Source of the DNA: CAVRXZ01 sp963773035
GTDB lineage: Bacteria > Acidobacteriota > Vicinamibacteria > Vicinamibacterales > CAVVIG01
DNA: 64,000 nt
NCBI GenBank assembly: GCA_963773035.1
Contig: CAVYZX010000001.1
Coordinates: forward strand, 186,001-250,000
Direction of reading: 5' to 3'
Shown here: in pieces, positions 33,693 to 43,531 of the stretch
Layout of the letters: each line of letters begins with the position of its first letter
Numbering within the stretch: position 1 is the stretch's first letter
Position numbers and translations under genes: made by a program
The notes under the pieces: generated by a model
Database searches by the model: none
Seen by the model: the letters and a program-made list of their open reading frames with translations, nothing else
Told to the model about the DNA's origin: nothing

Positions 33693-34947
33693 ATGACGGC
33701 CATCGCGTTGTCGGTGGCTCTCGTCCTTGGTTGCGCTGTCTCGGCCCAAGCTGCTTCGGCGAATGGAACGAGAGTGCCGCGCGATGCAGCAACGCTTACG
33801 GATTCTCTCGGGCATGTTTGGCGTCTGGCTGCGAACGCAGCGTGTCCGACGGGCTACAAAGAGATTCTTCGCGACAACGGTCGACCCGTGACCGCCTACG
33901 CGAGTTGCGGAGCGGTGATTCTGTACTTCAACGGAGCCGTTTCGGTTCAGGGTGACGACAATCAGTGGTATGGCTGGCTCGAAAGTGGTCGAACATGGAT
34001 GTTTCTCGGCGCAGCGGCTCCCGACGGAAACGCTCCTCCGCCATCGCCAACCCCGACGCCGCCACCGCTGAACCTACCCGCGCCGTGGGTGGATGCGGAC
34101 ATCGGGAGTCCAGCGCGTGCGGGTAGTGCCTCCTATTCATCGGGGCAGTTCACGATTAACGCGTCTGGAAATGATATCTGGAATAACTCCGACCAGTTTC
34201 ACTACGTCTATCAGCCGCTCACAGGAGATGGTCAAATCCAGGCGCGTGTGATGGCTCTTAGCGCGACAGACGCCTGGGCCAAAGCTGCCGTCATGATTCG
34301 TGCGAGCTTAGCCGCCAATTCTGCACACGCGATGATGATCGCCACGCCTGGTAATGGTGTGAGCCTGCAATATCGGACTACGACCGGTGCGGCCAGCAAC
34401 TATACCCAAGGGCCGCAGCAGGCGATCCCGGTGTGGGTCAGGTTAGTGCGGGTCGGTTCGACCTTCACTGGGTCCTTCTCGATCAATGGCACGACGTGGA
34501 CCACGGTCGCGAGTCAGACGATCACGATGCCCACGAATGTCTTCGTGGGGTTTGCCGTGACAAGTCACAACGTGGGCGCAACCACGACGGCTATCATCAG
34601 CGATGTGACGATTGGTGCACCGTCGCCTCACGCCGCCGCCTACGCCACCGCCTCCGACGCCAACGCCGACGCTGTCACCCAAGCTGTTGTTCACGCCGTC
34701 TGCAGACGACTCAACGAACGTCACGTCGTACAGCGTGGACATCTTCACGGTGGGAGCGAATCCGAGCACTGCAACGCCCGTCAAGACTCAGAATGTCGGC
34801 AAGCCGACAATCACCAATGGAGAAATGGTGGTTGACCTCATGCCGATCATCACGTCCATCTCGTCGGGCACCTATTTCTGCACGGTGACCGCAATAGGCC
34901 CTGGAGGCAACACACGCAGCGCTGTGTCCAATACCTTTGCCAAGTGA
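33693..34947 (+). pseudogene. Secreted multidomain protein with frameshift in a Pro-Thr linker
   Basis: From ATG 33693 the protein has a signal peptide (MTAIALSVALVLGCAVSAQA), a first domain of about 85 residues (SLGHVWRLAANAACPTGYKE...QWYGWLESGRTWMFLG) and a Pro-rich linker (PPPSPTPTPPP). Next comes a DUF1349-like concanavalin-type beta-sandwich (PWVDADIGSPARAGSASYSS...GFAVTSHNVGATTTAIISDVTIG). At about 34621-34635 the frame changes: the original frame gives nonsense to 34835, whereas the +1 frame continues the linker as TPPPTPPPPTPTPTLSPK and then an FN3-like domain ending in VSNTFAK at 34947. The break lies in repetitive CCG/ACG DNA, so slippage or an assembly error is plausible. Confidence 0.7.
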
Positions 34948-34974
34948 TGCTGGGGGCGTCTCTCGAGGGCGCCA

Positions 34975-36717
34975 CTAGCGCGGGCCCGAAGCTGGCGAAG
35001 GGCTGTCGCTTCTACGAGCGAGCGGCGCGGCCTCGGCTCGAACGACCGCTAGCTGACTCCACACCTGTCGCCGGAAGCCTCGACCTGACGTCGAGGCGAC
35101 GGCAGGTCGTTCGGAGACCAACGTCAGAGGAATGCCACTACCGCGTAGGGTCTCGTACTCCTCGCGCAGCATGACGATGTACGCGGGTGCACCGGACGAC
35201 AAGAACCGCCGGATGTCGTCGGGATTCTCCAAGCGTTCGATCCGGCGGCCGAGGTAATAACGAAGGCTCGCGCGCCAGCGCTCAAGACGATAGAGGCCCA
35301 CAGGTTCGGCGGCGATCGCATGCGTCCTCAGTACTCGAGTAATGAATCGGATCGGGCGCGTCCTCTCGAATGCCGGGAATCCCACGAGCACCGTCGTCGC
35401 ATACACCACCAGCAACGTGCAAACGGGTACGGCCAACGATCGAAGAGGCACTAGGCGACGACGTGCCATCTGAAAAACGATGACCACACCGCCTCCGACG
35501 AGTGTGATCGGCAGCATCGCCGCGCCAAACGGTAGACCGAGATCGATTCGCGTCAAGGCGATGGCCGCGATGACGCCGATCGCCATGAATGACACGCCCG
35601 TTGCCAGAATGCTGATCCGCGTAGCTGTGGACCGGGCATCATCCATTGCGCCGATCCACGCGTGAGCGGCAAGAAGACAACATGCCGGTGCTGCGGGAAA
35701 GATGTAATGGTCGAGCTTGAAGCGCGCGAGCGAGAAGAATCCGACCACGACGACGATCCACGCCCAAAGAAGCGCTTCTCCAGTCGTCACCTCGCGACGT
35801 GCACGCCAGTGGTGCAAGAGATCGATGGCCCGACCGATCGTAACGACACTCCACGGGAAGAATGCACCGATGAACGTGCGCACGTAGAAGGTATGGCTGA
35901 CGACCCTCGGTGAGAAGTGCGACGGTTGCGTGAAGTACCAAAGGTTGCCCGCGAGCAGGTACTGAGCGATAAACGCCGCGCCAAACCGCGAATACATGCC
36001 GACAAACCACGGCCCGGAGATAACCAGGATAGCTGCCGTTCCCGTTTTCCAGTTCAAAGCGAGCAGTTCGCTGCGCGCTCCACGCATGCACAGACAGACA
36101 AGCAACAGGAACAAGCCCACCAGCAAGAGTGCAACGGGCCCTTTTGTCAGTACCGCAAGGGCCAGCAGCGCGAAGCCCAAATACTGCAACCGGAATCGGC
36201 GGTGATGTGCCGAGACCAGCAGCACTCCAACTCCGCCGAACAGAAACGTCGTGAACACCATGTCGAAGAGACCGATGTTGCCAAGAGCGAAAGTGGCGGG
36301 AATGGTGGCGAACATCAGCGCGCCCCATTCCCCGACGTCCTTCCGAAAGAGCGAAGCGCCGACCCATCGCGTGATGGCGATAAGGGCGACCGCCGCACAC
36401 GCGCTGGGCATCCGAAGGGCGAACTCGGTTTCGCCGAAGAGCGAAACCGTCAACATTTGCAGCCAGTGAAACAAGACGGGCTTATCGACGTAGGGCGAGC
36501 CGTCGAGCAGTGGCACGAACCAGCTTCCGCGCCGGATCATTTCGTGGGTGAGCTGAGCGTAGTGCGCTTCGTCCGGATCAAGGAGACTGAGCCAGCGAAG
36601 CTTCCAGAAGAGGATGATCCAGCAGATGACCGTCCAGCGAAGCCACCGCAAGATCCTCTCGACCTCAATGCGGTGGTCCACTGACCAGGGCACGCGGGCC
36701 AACAGGGTCTGTGACAT
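34975..36717 (-). CDS. ArnT/GT39-like glycosyltransferase, polytopic membrane protein
   Basis: The protein is 580 aa with about 10-12 membrane segments. The first periplasmic loop carries SLLDPDEAHYAQLTHEMIRRGSWFVPLLDGSPYVDKP, the DE and D(K)P residues typical of the ArnT/PMT (GT39, GT-C) family; GETEFALRMPSACAA follows. Such enzymes move a sugar from a polyprenyl-phosphate carrier to lipid A or a protein on the periplasmic face. The C-terminal part (RFITRVLRTHAIAAEPVGLYRLERW...) is a soluble domain. The acceptor is unknown; lipid A is plausible given the Kdo hydroxylase 6 kb away. It is convergent with the secreted protein gene. Confidence 0.85.
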   Translation of the reverse strand: MSQTLLARVPWSVDHRIEVERILRWLRWTVICWIILFWKLRWLSLLDPDEAHYAQLTHEMIRRGSWFVPLLDGSPYVDKPVLFHWLQMLTVSLFGETEFALRMPSACAAVALIAITRWVGASLFRKDVGEWGALMFATIPATFALGNIGLFDMVFTTFLFGGVGVLLVSAHHRRFRLQYLGFALLALAVLTKGPVALLLVGLFLLLVCLCMRGARSELLALNWKTGTAAILVISGPWFVGMYSRFGAAFIAQYLLAGNLWYFTQPSHFSPRVVSHTFYVRTFIGAFFPWSVVTIGRAIDLLHHWRARREVTTGEALLWAWIVVVVGFFSLARFKLDHYIFPAAPACCLLAAHAWIGAMDDARSTATRISILATGVSFMAIGVIAAIALTRIDLGLPFGAAMLPITLVGGGVVIVFQMARRRLVPLRSLAVPVCTLLVVYATTVLVGFPAFERTRPIRFITRVLRTHAIAAEPVGLYRLERWRASLRYYLGRRIERLENPDDIRRFLSSGAPAYIVMLREEYETLRGSGIPLTLVSERPAVASTSGRGFRRQVWSQLAVVRAEAAPLARRSDSPSPASGPR

Positions 36718-36811
36718 TTATGTGACGTGGAGATACTAGAGCGAGATGGGGCTGCGGAGCACGAAAATAGTTGGAGTTGAAAGGCTAAAAAATTTGCCAA
36801 GTCCCAAACTG

Positions 36812-39349
36812 CTATTCGTACCTGAGCGCCTCTGTGGGGTTGATACGCGAGGCACGGCGCGCCGGGATGTACGCCGCCACGATGGTGGCCGCCAGGACGG
36901 ACAGGGCGACCAAAATGAAGGCGACGAAGTCGAACCCGGTATTGTCGGCCCGTCCCCCTGGGAAGGCGACCGCAAGGCCACGACGAGCGAGGAGGCCGAA
37001 CCCCAGTCCGACGACGAGACCCACGGTGGCCAGAATCAACCCTTGCCGCAGCACCATGCGCAAGACGGCAGGCCGGTCTGCGCCAATCGCCATGCGAATT
37101 CCGATCTCACGTGTTCGTCTCGTTGCTCCGTATGCCACCAGGCCGTATAGGCCCACGATCGACAGAGCCAACCCCATGACGCCCATTGCAGCGATCAAGC
37201 CGATGATGATGTTGAAGATGCTGACAGTCCGCAGCCGATAGAACTCTTCCATCGTCCGAACGTTGAAGATGGGCATGCTCGCATCGAGACCGCGCACAAC
37301 TTCGCGCATCGGCGTCACCAGGCTTGCTGGATCACCCAGGGATTCAACGAGCATCGTCAATCGTGGATTCGGCCGCTGTTTGTACGGCATGTACAGGAAC
37401 TCGATGGGTGCTTCGGCCAGGAAGATGTATTTGCTGGTCTTGGCCAGCCCGACGATTTCCACCCACGGTCCATTGTTGTTGTCGAGGCGAAACCGCTTGC
37501 CCAGAGGATCCTGATTCGGCCAGTAATGGTTGGCGAGTTGCTCGTTGACGACCGCGACCTTCGGTGCGTCCGCAGAGTCGGTGGCGCGGAATCCACGGCC
37601 TTTAAGAATCGTGAGCCGCATCGTGTCGAAGAAAAACTCGTCCACCATCGCGCCCAGGACCGTGACGTTTTCCTTCCCTTCGGGGAATTGAAAGCCTTCC
37701 GGCACAATCGTCGCGCCACTCTGGCCGTCGGTAGCCATGGGCACTGACGAGGAAAGCGTGACGGACTTGACCCCAGGAACTTCACGCGCCCGTTCGGCGA
37801 GGCGTTCGAAGAACTGCTGGGACTGTGGCTCGGTGTAGCGCACCAGACTTGGATCGAAGCTCATGATAAGCAGGTGATCCAGTCGATAGCCGGGTCCGGT
37901 TCCCAGTTGTCGCTGGAAGCCGCGATACATGATCGTTGCTACCACCAGCAACACCACCGAGATCGCGACTTGTCCGCCAACCAACGTCGCGCGTCCCCAT
38001 CGCCGTTTTCGGCCGAAGCCCGCGGCATCGGTGGCTTTCATGACGGCCGACAGATCGGCTCTCGACGATCGGATCGCTGGAGCCAAGCCAAACAGGATGG
38101 CGCTCATGAGCGCCACGATAAGGCTGAAACCGAGCGCGCGCCGATCCATCTCGAAGGTCAAGGCAATTGGCAGGTCCGTGGGGAGTTGTATCTGTCTGAA
38201 AACGGTCACTCCGGCATACCCGACGCCCAGGCCGAGCGCTCCGCCGATCAAGGCAATCAGGAAACTCTCGGTGATCAGCTGCCGGATGATGCGGGAACGA
38301 CCCGCACCGACGGCGAGCCGCAAGGCCATTTCACGAGCGCGGACCGGCGCGCGACTCGTCAACAGGCCGGCTACGTTGGCACAAGCGACGAACAACACCG
38401 ACGCGGACAGCAAAGTCAGCATCGCAATCAAGGTCGCGTCGATCGGATCCTGTGCGAGCCGCGCCTGCAGTTCGCTTCGCACCAGTAGATTTCGATTGCG
38501 GTTCGTGTCTGGATAGGCCCTTTCCAAATCCTTGCCGATGACCGACAGTTCCGTCTGTGCCTCTGTGATCCTCACGCCGGGCTTCAGGCGGCCTTTCAAG
38601 AGGAGTGCTCTCGCGTCGCGCGCCTCGAGCGGACTAGTCTTGAAAACAGAAGTGATGCGCGGCCACATCATCAGGGGCGCGTAAAAATCGTAGCGGACAA
38701 ACTGATTCAGCCCGGGGAACGAATCGGGCGCGACGCCCACGACCGTGAACTCGATGCCATTGAGAAGCACTTTGCGGCCGAGGACCGAGGGGTCGCCGCC
38801 GAATTGCTGCTGCCAGAATGCGTAGCCAAGCACCACGACGGCGTCGCGTCCCGGCACCTGGTCTTCGTCAGTTCGAAACGTTCGCCCAATCTGAGGCTCG
38901 ACGCGGAGAACGGTGAAGAAGTTGCCGCTCACCAGTCCGCCCATTCTCAGTTTCGGAGCTGTGTCCGGGTCCGTGGCGAACCCGACCGTCGACGGCGCGA
39001 GCGCGACGAGGCCGTCGAAACTCCTGCTGCGGTCGCGGATGTCGACATAGTCCCGGTACGACGCAACGAGATTGGTGAAGTTTTCGACCGACGTCGCCGA
39101 GCCGACCGTCAACACTTCGTTGGGCTGCGGCACGGGAAGTGGCCGAAGCAACAACGCATCGGCCCAGCTGAACACGGCGCAGTTAGCCCCGATTCCGATC
39201 GCCAATGAAATTACGGAGACCAGCGTGAACCCGGGATTCTTGACGAGCATCCGGCAGCCATACCGGAGGTCCTGCCAGAACCTCTCCAGCCAGACTGTCC
39301 CAACCCACCTTGTTCGATTCCGTGACGCGTCGCGTTCTGTCGGGCTCAA
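36812..39349 (-). CDS. MacB/FtsX-like ABC permease, acidobacterial orphan (ADOP) type
   Basis: The protein is 845 aa. The N terminus WQDLRYGCRMLVKNPGFTLVSVISLAIGIGANCAVFSWAD is the hallmark of acidobacterial duplicated orphan permeases. A MacB periplasmic core domain follows (residues about 80-270: LVSGNFFTVLRVEPQIGRTF, VVLGYAFWQQQFGGDPSVLG), then three FtsX helices (REMALRLAVGAGRSRIIRQL). The module then repeats: a second periplasmic domain and a final FtsX block (RTREIGIRMAIGADRPAVLRMVLRQG). No ATPase gene is adjacent, as usual for this class. It may couple to a distant ATPase for lipoprotein or toxic-compound transport. Confidence 0.9.
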   Translation of the reverse strand: MSPTERDASRNRTRWVGTVWLERFWQDLRYGCRMLVKNPGFTLVSVISLAIGIGANCAVFSWADALLLRPLPVPQPNEVLTVGSATSVENFTNLVASYRDYVDIRDRSRSFDGLVALAPSTVGFATDPDTAPKLRMGGLVSGNFFTVLRVEPQIGRTFRTDEDQVPGRDAVVVLGYAFWQQQFGGDPSVLGRKVLLNGIEFTVVGVAPDSFPGLNQFVRYDFYAPLMMWPRITSVFKTSPLEARDARALLLKGRLKPGVRITEAQTELSVIGKDLERAYPDTNRNRNLLVRSELQARLAQDPIDATLIAMLTLLSASVLFVACANVAGLLTSRAPVRAREMALRLAVGAGRSRIIRQLITESFLIALIGGALGLGVGYAGVTVFRQIQLPTDLPIALTFEMDRRALGFSLIVALMSAILFGLAPAIRSSRADLSAVMKATDAAGFGRKRRWGRATLVGGQVAISVVLLVVATIMYRGFQRQLGTGPGYRLDHLLIMSFDPSLVRYTEPQSQQFFERLAERAREVPGVKSVTLSSSVPMATDGQSGATIVPEGFQFPEGKENVTVLGAMVDEFFFDTMRLTILKGRGFRATDSADAPKVAVVNEQLANHYWPNQDPLGKRFRLDNNNGPWVEIVGLAKTSKYIFLAEAPIEFLYMPYKQRPNPRLTMLVESLGDPASLVTPMREVVRGLDASMPIFNVRTMEEFYRLRTVSIFNIIIGLIAAMGVMGLALSIVGLYGLVAYGATRRTREIGIRMAIGADRPAVLRMVLRQGLILATVGLVVGLGFGLLARRGLAVAFPGGRADNTGFDFVAFILVALSVLAATIVAAYIPARRASRINPTEALRYE

Positions 39350-39398
39350 GTAGGCCTCCCTCTCTGACCTTTACGCGGAAGAGGGTTCGACAGTTCAC

Positions 39399-41639
39399 CT
39401 ACTCCGTGGTGTTCTGCGTCTCGGTGAAGAGCGCCGCGCGCCTGACTCGCTCGCCTTTGAAGACGACCAGTGAGATGCGTTCGGCTGCCGTGATGTCGGT
39501 CAATGGGTTCCCGTCGACGATCAGCAGGTCAGCGTCGTGACCCTTGGCAACAAGACCCAACCGCGAGTCGGCGCGGAGGAGTCGAGCGGCGTTCCAGGTT
39601 GCGGCCTGGAGCGCGACCGTCGCCGGGATTCCTGCTGCCACCCAGAGCTGCAGTTCGCGCTGAATCGTCGGTCCGTGAAAAACCAGCGGGTTGCCGGCGT
39701 CGCTCCCGGTTACGAGTGTGACACCATTCTGATATGCCAACCTGAGATTCTCGACGCCTTGTTCGAAGATCCGCCGCATGGCCGCAGGGTCCAGGCATGG
39801 CTGTGCATCGCTACCCCCGCTGCAGTCGCTCTTCGAAGCCCGTTCTCGAAGCATCTTGCGCGTCGGTGTCAACACGTTGGGCGACACTGTCTGCTGCACC
39901 AACGTTCGGTCGAGGAGCTCCTGGTGGCCCGCTGCAAACTGCGCCTGTGCGTCCCAGACGGACAGCGTTGGATCGTAGGCCGTATTGGACTGCTTGAGGC
40001 GACGCAGCAGTTCGTCGGTCAATCGATCGCGTGGCCCGTGCTCGATGCCCGAGGCTCCAGCATCGAGCGCATCACCGACGTCGCGCGAATTTCCCGTGTG
40101 CACGACCAGCGGCAACTGTTGGGCGCGTGCTTCGTCGCCGATGGCCTTCAAAATGCTTGAATCCAACCGTTCGAACAATCGCCCCGGAAATCCGGCCTCG
40201 AGAATTGCCTTCAGCCCGTCTATACGGACGGCCTTCAGCTCCATCACCTGACGCCGCGCCTCTTCGGCGCTCTTGGGAGTGCGCGCGATCTGAGCCTCGA
40301 AAGACGCTCGCAGGCTCTCGGGGAGATACTGTGCGTACTCGGTACCGTGTCCGCCCGCGGCGGTGAACATCGGGCCGGAGACGAAGAGTTCGGCGCCGAG
40401 AATCTCGCCTCGAGCAATCCGGTCGCGGACTTCGAGGGACGGGTCGAGCGCATCGCCGACGCTTTTGACAGTTGTTACACCGGCGTACAGATATTGGGCG
40501 AGCGCTCGAGGCATGACGTTGGACGAGCCGTACTCTTTGGGATCGGCGTACACACCGCCAGGTGAGCCAAGATGGATGTGGACGTCGATGAGCCCCGGCA
40601 ACACGGTCTTGCCAGCAGCCTCCACTGCTTCTGCCTTCAGCAAGTCCGGATCTGGTCCGGCGCCTTCGTAGACTTCTTCGATCTTGCCGTTGCGTACGAG
40701 AACGGCTCCCGATTCGATGACACGCCCATCGCCGACGAAGATACGACCACCGCGGATCAACATCGAGCCCTGACGCATCGCGACCCGATAGAGCGCGCGC
40801 GTGCGAGTCTGCTGCGATTGTGTTCGTGCGTCGTAGACGCCAAGCGCAGCGAATGGGAGCAGCGCCGCGGCAACCAGGAGCTTGCCGGCCGGCCGGATCA
40901 CCTGCTCCTTCTCCCATCGAAACAATTGCCTGGCGACGAACGTGGCGACCACCAGCGTCAACAGTAGGGCCGCCAGCGGACCGAGGTTTGAGAGCAGCGA
41001 TTCGCCCCTCTGGAGGATGCCTTGTACGCCGTTGACGAGATAGTAGGCGGGCACGAAAGCGGCGAGGCGCTGGACCACGGGTGGCAGGACGGCAATCGGA
41101 ACCGTCGCGCCGCTCAAGAACATCATCGGCATGTAGAGCAACTGAACGAGGATGTTGCTTTCGGCCACCGAATTCGCGACGGCCGCGATGATGAGACCGA
41201 CGGCGCGAAACGCCAGCACTCCGACCGACAGCAAGATCAACAAAGAGATCGGCCGATCCGGAAGCGGCATCTTCCAGATACCGCGAGCCAGCCCGATCAT
41301 CAGGATGAGGCTCGGCAGGTAGAGGAGCAATCCGGTAATCAGGGATGCAGCCAGGAGCGGCAGTGGACTGATCGGTGCGACCTTGAAGCGCCTGAGGACA
41401 CCTGCTTCTCGATCGACGACCGAACGAATGCCTGCGCCAAACAATCCATTGCCGAGCACGCCGATCACCAGCACACTCGTCACGACCAGCGTGGCCGCAC
41501 CAGTCGATCGCTCTGCATGGAACAGGCTTCCAAACCCGAAAAAGAAGACCAAAGGAAAGAGGTAGTTGAAGAAAATCACCGACCGGTCGCGCAGGGCGAG
41601 CCGCAAGTCGTTCCCGATGAGCGCCAGGTAGGGCTTCAT
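39399..41639 (-). CDS. ABC-2 permease fused to periplasmic amidohydrolase
   Basis: ATG 41639 overlaps the TGA of the ATPase gene (ATGA), giving 746 aa. Residues 1-240 are an ABC-2 permease with six helices (VIFFNYLFPLVFFFGFGSLF first; PLAALLLTLVVATFVARQLF sixth). A seventh helix (AGKLLVAAALLPFAALGVYD, 251-270) follows, then an imidazolonepropionase-like amidohydrolase from about 290. Its metal ligands are visible: H354-I-H356 in IDVHIHLG, His in PLVVHTG and GIEHG, Asp in VTGSDAGNP. Six permease helices with N-in topology plus a seventh would place the enzyme in the periplasm. Substrate unknown. The fusion suggests export or efflux coupled to hydrolysis of an amide or peptide-like compound. 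Confidence 0.88.
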   Translation of the reverse strand: MKPYLALIGNDLRLALRDRSVIFFNYLFPLVFFFGFGSLFHAERSTGAATLVVTSVLVIGVLGNGLFGAGIRSVVDREAGVLRRFKVAPISPLPLLAASLITGLLLYLPSLILMIGLARGIWKMPLPDRPISLLILLSVGVLAFRAVGLIIAAVANSVAESNILVQLLYMPMMFLSGATVPIAVLPPVVQRLAAFVPAYYLVNGVQGILQRGESLLSNLGPLAALLLTLVVATFVARQLFRWEKEQVIRPAGKLLVAAALLPFAALGVYDARTQSQQTRTRALYRVAMRQGSMLIRGGRIFVGDGRVIESGAVLVRNGKIEEVYEGAGPDPDLLKAEAVEAAGKTVLPGLIDVHIHLGSPGGVYADPKEYGSSNVMPRALAQYLYAGVTTVKSVGDALDPSLEVRDRIARGEILGAELFVSGPMFTAAGGHGTEYAQYLPESLRASFEAQIARTPKSAEEARRQVMELKAVRIDGLKAILEAGFPGRLFERLDSSILKAIGDEARAQQLPLVVHTGNSRDVGDALDAGASGIEHGPRDRLTDELLRRLKQSNTAYDPTLSVWDAQAQFAAGHQELLDRTLVQQTVSPNVLTPTRKMLRERASKSDCSGGSDAQPCLDPAAMRRIFEQGVENLRLAYQNGVTLVTGSDAGNPLVFHGPTIQRELQLWVAAGIPATVALQAATWNAARLLRADSRLGLVAKGHDADLLIVDGNPLTDITAAERISLVVFKGERVRRAALFTETQNTTE

Positions 41640-42598
41640 TCTCTCAGGCTCTTGCCGGTGAGCTCTATGAAGACGTCTTCGAGCGACGGCCGCCTCAATT
41701 GCACGTCGGTCAATTCCAGCCCTTCCTGGTCGACCCACTTGACCAGTTCGACCAGCGCACGTGCGGGATGGCGTGCCGAGACGGTGACACTGTGGCGGTC
41801 GGCCGAGACGTTGAGACGGTCCGCATCGTTCAACGCGGGCTCGCGGCCCTCAGGGATTGATGGCGATACCCGTATCTCGATGTGGCTCGTTCCGACGGTT
41901 TTCGACTGCACTTCTTCCGGAGTGCCCATGGCGATGATCCGGCCTTCGTCGATGATCGCGACGCGATCGCACAGGCGTTCGGCTTCTTCGATGTAATGCG
42001 TCGTGAGCAAGATCGTTCGCCGTTCCGCCCGCCACTCCTGGACCAGTTGGTGAATCTCGTGCCGGGCCTGCGGATCGAGGCCGGTTGATGGTTCGTCGAG
42101 GAATAGAATCTGCGGGTCGTTGACGAGCGCCAGTGCCAGCGCGAGCCGCTGCTTTTGTCCTCCCGACAACTTGGAGTAAAGGCTGTTGCGCTTCTCCCAG
42201 AGTTGAAGGCGCTTCAGGAGGGCCTCGCCGTCTACCTGACGGGAATACAGGCTGGCGAACAAGCGAACGGCTTCGGAGACCGTGATTTTGTCGGCAAGGT
42301 GTGTGGCCTGCAGGCAAACCCCGATTCGATCCTTCAATCGGCGGCTGTCTCGAGCCGGATCGATCCCCAGGACGGAAACGGCGCCTCCCGAACGCGGCCT
42401 CAAGCCCTCCAGGATTTCAACGGTTGTCGTCTTGCCGGCGCCGTTGGGGCCGAGCAACCCGAACACTTCACCGGTGTGGATTTCGAAGTCGATGCCTTTG
42501 ACGGCAGGAAAGGTCCCGTAGTTCTTGGTCAGGTCCTTGACCGTCACGGCGACGGCGTCTGTCACGTATGGTTCCGTTGCTCCACTATACGTGGACAT
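41636..42598 (-). CDS. ABC transporter ATP-binding protein (ABC-2 exporter type)
   Basis: The protein is 320 aa. Nucleotide-binding motifs are complete: Walker A GPNGAGKTTT, Q-loop VCLQATHL, signature LSGGQKQRLALALAL, Walker B ILFLDEPSTGLDP and the H-loop His in LLTTHYIEEAE. The C-terminal extension (IRVSPSIPEGREPALNDADRL...VFIELTGKSLRE) is that of DrrA/CcmA-type exporters. It is translationally coupled to the permease-amidohydrolase fusion by a 4-nt ATGA overlap, so the two form one transporter. Divergent from the Kdo hydroxylase gene, 41 bp apart. Confidence 0.95.
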   Translation of the reverse strand: MSTYSGATEPYVTDAVAVTVKDLTKNYGTFPAVKGIDFEIHTGEVFGLLGPNGAGKTTTVEILEGLRPRSGGAVSVLGIDPARDSRRLKDRIGVCLQATHLADKITVSEAVRLFASLYSRQVDGEALLKRLQLWEKRNSLYSKLSGGQKQRLALALALVNDPQILFLDEPSTGLDPQARHEIHQLVQEWRAERRTILLTTHYIEEAERLCDRVAIIDEGRIIAMGTPEEVQSKTVGTSHIEIRVSPSIPEGREPALNDADRLNVSADRHSVTVSARHPARALVELVKWVDQEGLELTDVQLRRPSLEDVFIELTGKSLRE

Positions 42599-42639
42599 GA
42601 CCGAAATGGTTTCCGGGCTTACACTGTTTTACGAATCTG

Positions 42640-43509
42640 ATGTCACGGGTCACGTCGTTCGATCTCAATAGCTGGACGGATCGTCCGTCTTCGACACAGG
42701 CCGCAACGACCGCTCTCGAGTTGGGCGACGTGCTCTTCTTTCCCGGTCTTGGCTTCGAGATCAGACCATCGGAGCTGGCGTTGTTCTCGCCGGAAATCGC
42801 CGCAGCCGCGAAGAACGTCAGCTTCGATCCACGGACAGGCCGGCTGGCCGGAACCGCGCTCCAGGGTGCGCGCGCGAGCGATTTGAACGATCTCGTTTCT
42901 CGATTTGCCGGCATCGCCACGAACTTCGTGAAACACTTGTTTCCTGTCTACGACGGTCGGATCGAGATCGGCCGAACAAGCTTTCGGCCGGTTGAAATCG
43001 AAGGACGCGCGAGCTCATGGCGTAAAGACGACACACGGCTGCATATCGACAGTTTTCCCGCGACGCCAGTTGGAGACAGACGCATCCTGCGGGTCTTCTG
43101 CAACGTGAATCCGCAGGGGCGTCCGCGAATCTGGCGAATCGGCGGGGAGTTCGAGCAGGTCGCCCAGCGCTTCTCCGGCCGATGGCGAATGCCAGTGCGA
43201 GGTTCCGCCACTCTCCTTCGATTACTGAGAATCACGAAGTCGACAAGGTCTCGATACGACGCTTTGATGCTTCAGCTTCATGATTTGATGAAGGCGGACA
43301 CCGAATACCAGCAGGGTGCGGTTCAGACTCGCGTCGAGTTTCCGGCAGGATCGACGTGGATCGCGTTCACCGATCAGGTCAGCCATGCGGCCATGGCCGG
43401 GCAGTATCAGTTCGAGCAGACTTTTCTCGTAGCCGTCGACGCGATGCTCGACGAGCAGCGCTCGCCGTTGCGGATCCTCGAACGGATCACCGGACGATCG
43501 TTGGTGTAG
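42640..43509 (+). CDS. kdoO: Kdo hydroxylase (KdoO-like Fe(II)/2-oxoglutarate dioxygenase)
   Basis: The protein is 289 aa without a signal peptide. The order of segments, LGDVLFFPGLGFEI, EGRASSWRKDDTRLHIDSFPATP, RILRVFCNVNPQGRPRIWRIGGEFEQ, and near the end FTDQVSHAAMAGQYQFEQTF, matches the Kdo 3-hydroxylase family. HID and the late His supply the Fe(II) facial triad. The enzyme converts Kdo in the LPS inner core to Ko (D-glycero-D-talo-oct-2-ulosonic acid), which makes the outer membrane more resistant. This implies a Kdo-containing LPS. No ribosome binding site is obvious upstream of the ATG. Confidence 0.8.
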   Translation: MSRVTSFDLNSWTDRPSSTQAATTALELGDVLFFPGLGFEIRPSELALFSPEIAAAAKNVSFDPRTGRLAGTALQGARASDLNDLVSRFAGIATNFVKHLFPVYDGRIEIGRTSFRPVEIEGRASSWRKDDTRLHIDSFPATPVGDRRILRVFCNVNPQGRPRIWRIGGEFEQVAQRFSGRWRMPVRGSATLLRLLRITKSTRSRYDALMLQLHDLMKADTEYQQGAVQTRVEFPAGSTWIAFTDQVSHAAMAGQYQFEQTFLVAVDAMLDEQRSPLRILERITGRSLV

Positions 43510-43531
43510 ACTCGCCACAATAGGGGGCCGT

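Noticed and set aside
35917..36684. 255-codon plus-strand ORF
   Set aside because: Antisense to the ArnT-like transferase; low-complexity charged composition typical of shadow frames in GC-rich DNA.
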